A DNA stretch of 64,000 nucleotides from Maribacter dokdonensis DSW-8 (GTDB lineage: Bacteria > Bacteroidota > Bacteroidia > Flavobacteriales > Flavobacteriaceae): positions 87,046 to 151,045 of the forward strand of contig NZ_LDPE01000006.1 of NCBI RefSeq assembly GCF_001447995.1, in the 5' to 3' direction. Positions within the stretch are counted from its first letter, which is position 1. Each line of letters opens with the position of its first letter. The notes under the pieces were generated by a model that was not told where the DNA came from, made no database searches, and saw only the letters and a list, made by a program, of their open reading frames with translations. Positions 59,499 through 64,000 of this stretch are shown here, in pieces. The position numbers were made by a program, and so were the translations under genes.

Positions 59499-60631
59499 TG
59501 AAAATGCAGGTGAACAAACAGATGGCAAAGAGCAATATACCGACCAAAGCATCACAAGAATTCCGTAATTTTCCTATGGTACCTAGAGTGGTCTATGGTG
59601 TAGGTAGTTTTGATACTCTTGGAGATATTTTGATGCCAAAGAGAAAACATTCTGAAGCACCAATGATATATTTGGTTGATGATGTTTTTGAAAATACAGA
59701 ATTGATTAATAGAATACCTAGTATATTTTGTGATCAAATTATTCTTATTTCAGCCAATGAAGAACCAAAAACAGAGCAAGTAGATGCATTGGTTTCTATG
59801 ATTAAGGAAAAGTTTACAGAGCTTCCTTCCGGTATTATAGGTATTGGGGGCGGTACACTTTTGGATTTGGCAAAGGCTGTAGCGATTATGCTCACTAATA
59901 AAGGGAGTGCATCAGATTATCAAGGGTGGGATTTGGTGAATAAGCAATCAATCTATCATGTAGGTATTCCCACAATTAGTGGTACAGGAGCTGAAGTTTC
60001 AAGAACTACGGTTTTAATGGGCCCCGAAAAGAAGTTGGGAATCAATTCAGATTACACCACTTTTGATCAAGTAATTCTAGATCCGGATTTAACCGTAGGT
60101 ATTCCTAAGGAGCAATGGTTTTATACAGGGATGGATTGCTTTATTCATTGTATAGAATCACTTAATGGTACTTTTTTAAATGCATTTAGTAAAAGCTATG
60201 GCGAAAAGTCTTTAGAACTTTGCAAAGAAGTGTTTTTAAAAGATATCGAAGCATCCGATAGTAGAGAAAAATTAATGATGGCATCGTGGCATGGTGGTAT
60301 GAGTATAGCTTATTCCCAAGTAGGCGTTGCACATGCCATGAGTTATGGTCTAGGTTATGTTTTAGGAGTAAAGCACGGAATAGGAAATTGCTTGGTTTTT
60401 CAATATTTAGAAGAGTTTTATCCTGAAGGAGTACAGTTGTTCAATGCAATGTTGGAAAAGCATAATATAGTATTACCAAAAGGAATTTGCTCTAAATTGA
60501 CTGATTCGGAAATGAATACAATGGTTACGGTTGCTTTAGGTATGGCGCCACTTTGGGAAAATGCCCTAGGAGCGCAGTGGAAAACTATTATCACCCCAGA
60601 AAAGCTTAAGGCTATTTATCAAAAAATATAG
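59498..60631 (+). CDS. kdnB: KdnB-like 3-deoxy-D-manno-octulosonate 8-oxidase
   Basis: A 377-residue iron-dependent alcohol dehydrogenase fold protein. Shared with the Shewanella KdnB enzyme, as I remember its sequence, are the blocks YQGWDLV, IGIPTISGTGAE-like, LGINSDYTTFDQV, EQWFYTGMDCFIHCIESL and GGMSIAYSQVGVAHA. The metal ligands Asp, His, His, His fall in the last two and in GVKHGIGN. KdnB oxidises C8 of Kdo to an aldehyde, which KdnA aminates to Kdo8N. Position in an operon with kdsB supports this strongly; kdnA is not in the window. Later ATGs at 59504 and 59522 are possible starts. Confidence 0.85.
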   Translation: MKMQVNKQMAKSNIPTKASQEFRNFPMVPRVVYGVGSFDTLGDILMPKRKHSEAPMIYLVDDVFENTELINRIPSIFCDQIILISANEEPKTEQVDALVSMIKEKFTELPSGIIGIGGGTLLDLAKAVAIMLTNKGSASDYQGWDLVNKQSIYHVGIPTISGTGAEVSRTTVLMGPEKKLGINSDYTTFDQVILDPDLTVGIPKEQWFYTGMDCFIHCIESLNGTFLNAFSKSYGEKSLELCKEVFLKDIEASDSREKLMMASWHGGMSIAYSQVGVAHAMSYGLGYVLGVKHGIGNCLVFQYLEEFYPEGVQLFNAMLEKHNIVLPKGICSKLTDSEMNTMVTVALGMAPLWENALGAQWKTIITPEKLKAIYQKI

Positions 60632-60701
60632 TCTCATTTAAATTACCTCTTACATTATAATATGAGGCTTTGCCAAATAGGCAGGTCAATACCCAAGTAA
60701 T

Positions 60702-61232
60702 ATGCAGCAAATAGCAAAATTCATTTATTTTAAATTATTAGGGTGGAAGCTAAATGGAGTTTTTCCATCACATTTAGATAAGTTTGTCGCCATCGTAGTG
60801 CCACACACCAGTTGGTGGGATTTTTTATTGGGGTTGTTGATACGAGCGGTTTGGCAAGAAGAGATAAACTATGTAGGTAAGAAGAGTCTGTTTAAAGCTC
60901 CTTTCGGTTGGTTTTTTAGGTGGACAGGTGGTGCGCCAATTGATCGCACAAAAAATAGTGATACTGTGAAGGCAACAGCACATATATTTAGTGAACGGAA
61001 AAAATTTAGATTGGCACTATCTCCGGAAGGCACCCGAAAAAAAGTTGAAAAATGGAAGACTGGCTTTTATTATATAGCCAAAACTGCAAATGTGCCTATC
61101 GTTTTAGTTGCTTTTGATTATGGTAAGAAAGAGATAAAACTTTCAGGTCCGATGACACCCACAGAGGATAAAGAAGCTGATTTTAAACAGTATCACGCTT
61201 TTTTTGATGGGGTGGAGGGGAAGTATGTATAA
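60702..61232 (+). CDS. Lysophospholipid acyltransferase (PlsC-like)
   Basis: A 176-residue acyltransferase of the PlsC type with canonical motifs: HTSWWD (His-x4-Asp), GAPIDRTK and SPEGTRKK. It is short, without an N-terminal membrane helix, like other small bacterial versions. It lies 70 bases after the KdnB-like gene, so it may belong to the same envelope-biogenesis unit. This one has the usual catalytic residues, unlike the atypical relative at 2207. After it come 270 gene-free bases to 61502 in which I see no RNA or clear terminator. Confidence 0.85.
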   Translation: MQQIAKFIYFKLLGWKLNGVFPSHLDKFVAIVVPHTSWWDFLLGLLIRAVWQEEINYVGKKSLFKAPFGWFFRWTGGAPIDRTKNSDTVKATAHIFSERKKFRLALSPEGTRKKVEKWKTGFYYIAKTANVPIVLVAFDYGKKEIKLSGPMTPTEDKEADFKQYHAFFDGVEGKYV

Positions 61233-61502
61233 ATGTTATTAAAAACTTTGGAATGCTAATGTAAGTAATGCTCTGTTTATTAATTAGGATAATACTTTCC
61301 TTATAACTACTAATAATGTTGTCGTTTATCGATTTTTTTAGTCTTTCATCTGGTATTAAGATGTTAATTTTTCGTTAATCTAATACTGTTGTAATTTTAA
61401 TTGGGTCAATTGATTAATTGACTTTCCCCTACTTTTTAATGTCTCATATGATGTTTGTTGACAATAAGTTTTGTTGATGGATATCTCTTTAAATATATCT
61501 AA

Positions 61503-64000
61503 ATGAAAATAAAAAAGGGGGTAAGTAGTTGGTTAAAAATAGCTGCTGGTTTTGCAGTAATTTCAGTGTCCTTGAGTTTTGGTTCTATGTTTTTTGGACC
61601 AGGTTATAGCGATGTACAGCCAATCGGATCATTTGTTAATGGAAACTTTCCAGACGTTGATCTTGATCAAGATCCTTATGAAATTGCCTATCCAAATATA
61701 AGATTCGATTGGCCATTAACATACTCTATCGTGCCCGGTCAAACTAGAGTAATTGTCGGGCAGCTCGATGGAAAGATTTATTGGATGGAAGATAACCAAG
61801 CAGTTCCAAATAAGAACTTATTAGTTGATTTTTCTAATGAAATTGGTGATGCCGTTTCACCAAATATTGAAGTTTGGGATGGAGGCCTATTGGGATTGGA
61901 AATTCATCCGGAATTTGGCACACAAGGTAAAAACTACATATATATTTATTATACCACGGAATCGGAGACAGGTGATGAGACTTTAAATAGTGGTGGTAAT
62001 GGAACGTTTGGTTGTGATTTATCCAATTTTCATGGAAATTACATTCATTTAGATCGCTTCGAAGTGAATCCGTCGAATATGTCATTCATTTTAGATTCTA
62101 GAGTGCGTATGATGCGTCGTCGAATGTTGAATACTACTCATAGAGGTGGTGCAATGGAATTTGGTGATGACGGTTTTCTTTATATAGCCACAGGAGAGCA
62201 AGGTAGGGCTGTAAATGCACAAAATATTGTTGATAATTTGGATGGAGGTGTATTGCGTATAGATGTGGATATGAATTCAGATAGGAGTCATCCACCAAAT
62301 AGGGTAATGCCTGAAGATGCTGGTGAGTCTGATGAATTTACGGGTAGGCTATATTGGATACCTAATGACAATCCCTTCGTTAGTACTTCAGGTGATAATT
62401 TTGAGGAATATTATACGGTAGGTAACCGAAGCCCTCATAGAATGAGTAAAGACTCTCAAACAGGCAAGTTGTTTATAGGTGAAGTTGGGCAAAGCACTCA
62501 TGATGAAATAAATATTGTTGCTAAAGGGAAAAATTATGGTTGGCCTGTTTGGGAAGGAGAAATTGCGGGTCCTTTTAATCAATGTAATATTCAAATGCTG
62601 AATAATATGGAACATGAAGTTCCTTTGACTTCATTTAGTAGGGATGATGCTAAATCAATAATAGGAGGTCAGGTGTATCGTGGGTCTGAATTTACGTCCT
62701 ATAATGGAAAATATATTTCCGCTGATTGGCTTACACAGAAAATTTTTTCTGTTGATATTAATAATGGTAGCCATGTAACCTTAGGTACATTGCCCAAAAG
62801 ACCGATTTCTTTTGGCGAAGGGTCAGACGGTAACATATATTATTTACTACAGGGTAACAATGTACAATTATTGCGTTTTGTAGCCCCTTTATTGTCATCT
62901 GGCGCGCCACAGTTACTTTCTGAAACGGGAGTTTTTACAGATATGAATAACCTAAAAGTGACCAATGGATTTGTTCCTTACGAAACGATTGATGCATTTT
63001 GGTCTGATGGCGCAGTAAAGAAACGTTGGATGGCATTGCCTAATGATGGAACCTATGATTCGGAGGAAGAACAAATTCAATATTCGGAAAATGGAAATTG
63101 GATTTTTCCTGTAGGTTCTGTTTTGGTTAAACATTTTGATTATCCTACTAATGAAAATAATCCAGATATTACAATTAAAATAGAAACGCGATTTTCTATA
63201 AAAAATAGTGATGATAATTGGACTTTTTTATCCTATAGATGGAACTCCGATCAGACCGATGCAAGCCTTGTGAATATGACTACAGGTGAAGAACGACCAA
63301 TAGGTATTCTTAAAACTGATGGAGGAATACGTACGGAAATTTGGCGCTATCCTTCGACAAATGAATGTTTAAACTGTCATAATGAATCTTCTCAAGGTAC
63401 TTTAGGTCCAAGAACAAGGTATTTAAATAGTGATTATGATTACTCAACCCATATTAGTGGAGGAATGGTAGCAAATCAATTAGTTACTTTGAGTCATTTA
63501 GGAATTTTAAATGAACAAATTTTTGATTCTGATACACAAGATTTTTTGACCTATACCTCCATCGATGATCCCAACGCAACCTTAGAAGATAAAGCTCGTT
63601 CATATTTAGATTTGAACTGTGCTTATTGCCATTTGCCATCGAATGGACTGCGAGCAGAATTTGACTTAAGGTTAATAAATTCCTTGGAGGAAACTGGTCT
63701 TTTAACTGCTGGTATAGGTGAAGTTGTTGAAGGTATTGGAAATGATCAAAAAATTTTATATCCGGGTAATGCTGCAAAATCACATGTTTTTTATCGGGTA
63801 AACAGTACAGATTCGGGTATAATGATGCCTCCTATAGCTAAGGGTAAGATTGATGAAAAAGGAGTAGCGTTATTAAAAGAATGGATTGATCAACTAAATG
63901 TTGAACCAAATACAGATGGTTACAACGAACCAGATCCCGAGGTCAACCTAGCACTGTTGGATGATGCCGTCCTTGGAGGAAGTGTCAATGGAGGTCGGGG
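61503..64000 (+). CDS. PQQ-type sugar dehydrogenase fused to a diheme cytochrome c domain (partial, 3' end off the window)
   Basis: At least 832 residues, open to the window edge; the gene was found from the ATG at 61503 by reading through. The N-terminus has a hydrophobic export segment (about 10-30). Residues about 45-460 are a glucose/sorbosone dehydrogenase propeller (GLLGLEIHPEFG, HRGGAMEFGDDGFLYIATGE, GNRSPHRMSKD, IGEVGQSTHDEIN). Then a linked domain has FWSDGAVKKRWMALP and two heme-attachment sites, CLNCH at 622-626 and CAYCH at 706-710, resembling the SO2930-type diheme cytochrome. The likely flow is sugar to PQQ to heme to a membrane acceptor. The C-terminus, possibly with a secretion tag, is not visible. 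Confidence 0.85.
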   Translation, partial: MKIKKGVSSWLKIAAGFAVISVSLSFGSMFFGPGYSDVQPIGSFVNGNFPDVDLDQDPYEIAYPNIRFDWPLTYSIVPGQTRVIVGQLDGKIYWMEDNQAVPNKNLLVDFSNEIGDAVSPNIEVWDGGLLGLEIHPEFGTQGKNYIYIYYTTESETGDETLNSGGNGTFGCDLSNFHGNYIHLDRFEVNPSNMSFILDSRVRMMRRRMLNTTHRGGAMEFGDDGFLYIATGEQGRAVNAQNIVDNLDGGVLRIDVDMNSDRSHPPNRVMPEDAGESDEFTGRLYWIPNDNPFVSTSGDNFEEYYTVGNRSPHRMSKDSQTGKLFIGEVGQSTHDEINIVAKGKNYGWPVWEGEIAGPFNQCNIQMLNNMEHEVPLTSFSRDDAKSIIGGQVYRGSEFTSYNGKYISADWLTQKIFSVDINNGSHVTLGTLPKRPISFGEGSDGNIYYLLQGNNVQLLRFVAPLLSSGAPQLLSETGVFTDMNNLKVTNGFVPYETIDAFWSDGAVKKRWMALPNDGTYDSEEEQIQYSENGNWIFPVGSVLVKHFDYPTNENNPDITIKIETRFSIKNSDDNWTFLSYRWNSDQTDASLVNMTTGEERPIGILKTDGGIRTEIWRYPSTNECLNCHNESSQGTLGPRTRYLNSDYDYSTHISGGMVANQLVTLSHLGILNEQIFDSDTQDFLTYTSIDDPNATLEDKARSYLDLNCAYCHLPSNGLRAEFDLRLINSLEETGLLTAGIGEVVEGIGNDQKILYPGNAAKSHVFYRVNSTDSGIMMPPIAKGKIDEKGVALLKEWIDQLNVEPNTDGYNEPDPEVNLALLDDAVLGGSVNGGR

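Noticed and set aside
1..64000. Mobile elements, tRNA genes, CRISPR arrays, replication origin
   Set aside because: I looked for transposase or integrase genes with flanking repeats, cloverleaf-like sequences, regular repeats and DnaA-box clusters and saw none; xerD at 7753 looks like the housekeeping recombinase.

Overview
The window is chromosomal DNA from a member of the Bacteroidota, most likely a marine Flavobacteriaceae (a Maribacter/Zobellia-like genus would fit, but I cannot fix the genus). Evidence: low G+C by eye, the Bacteroidota -7 promoter element TAnnTTTG in front of many genes (including the RNase P RNA), many lipoproteins and small outer-membrane barrels, and families largely confined to Bacteroidota (DUF4270, DUF4907, DUF3822, flavobacterial DnaX without its zinc module). 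I see no insertion sequence, prophage, CRISPR array, tRNA or rRNA gene. The gene content is mostly core metabolism and housekeeping, with a few specialised islands.

Layout. 1-3.0 kb: end of an unknown gene, a TRIC-type channel, a lipoprotein cyclophilin divergent from a Nudix hydrolase (their start codons overlap), and an atypical acyltransferase. 3.0-7.1 kb: ECF sigma factor with a membrane partner, a secreted M20 amidohydrolase, and a type II NADH dehydrogenase. 7.2-14.9 kb: three small barrel-like proteins around xerD and aroQ, a PQQ-type sugar dehydrogenase, DUF3817, lpd, a lipoprotein MsrB and a collagen-like lipoprotein. 15.0-21.7 kb: glgB, a GH31 alpha-glucosidase, an M48 lipoprotein protease and a UMF1-type transporter. 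21.7-24.7 kb: a second ECF sigma/anti-sigma operon that also carries two repeat-built surface proteins. 24.9-30.7 kb: lon, cmk, a LysM protein and rpsA. 31-37 kb: an outer-membrane protein and DUF4270 lipoprotein divergent from a kelch lipoprotein, DUF4907 and a LytS/LytTR two-component pair.

37.2-44.1 kb is one long + strand run: pyrR, pyrB, a STAS-like protein, rnz, pdxH, sixA, ppk and ppx (pyrimidine control, tRNA 3' processing, PLP, polyphosphate). After miaE comes the complete six-gene ebo cluster (eboA-F, 44.85-51.26 kb), with an extra TMEM220-like membrane gene at its end. In cyanobacteria ebo helps move a scytonemin precursor to the periplasm; what it handles in Bacteroidota is not established, so this is the best candidate in the window for an under-described system. 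Its EboF has lost several of the metal ligands expected of a nucleotide pyrophosphatase/phosphodiesterase.

51.6-57.4 kb: dnaX, the RNase P RNA gene rnpB (+ strand), an rsmD/DUF3822/pilin-like operon on the - strand, and a RecD-like helicase. 57.5-61.2 kb: DUF4126, then kdsB, a HAD phosphatase and a KdnB-like 3-deoxy-octulosonate 8-oxidase in an overlapping operon, which suggests 8-amino-Kdo in the lipopolysaccharide although no kdnA aminotransferase is nearby; then a canonical acyltransferase. 61.5 kb to the end: the 5' part of a large secreted protein that joins a PQQ-type sugar dehydrogenase domain to a diheme cytochrome c domain and runs off the window.
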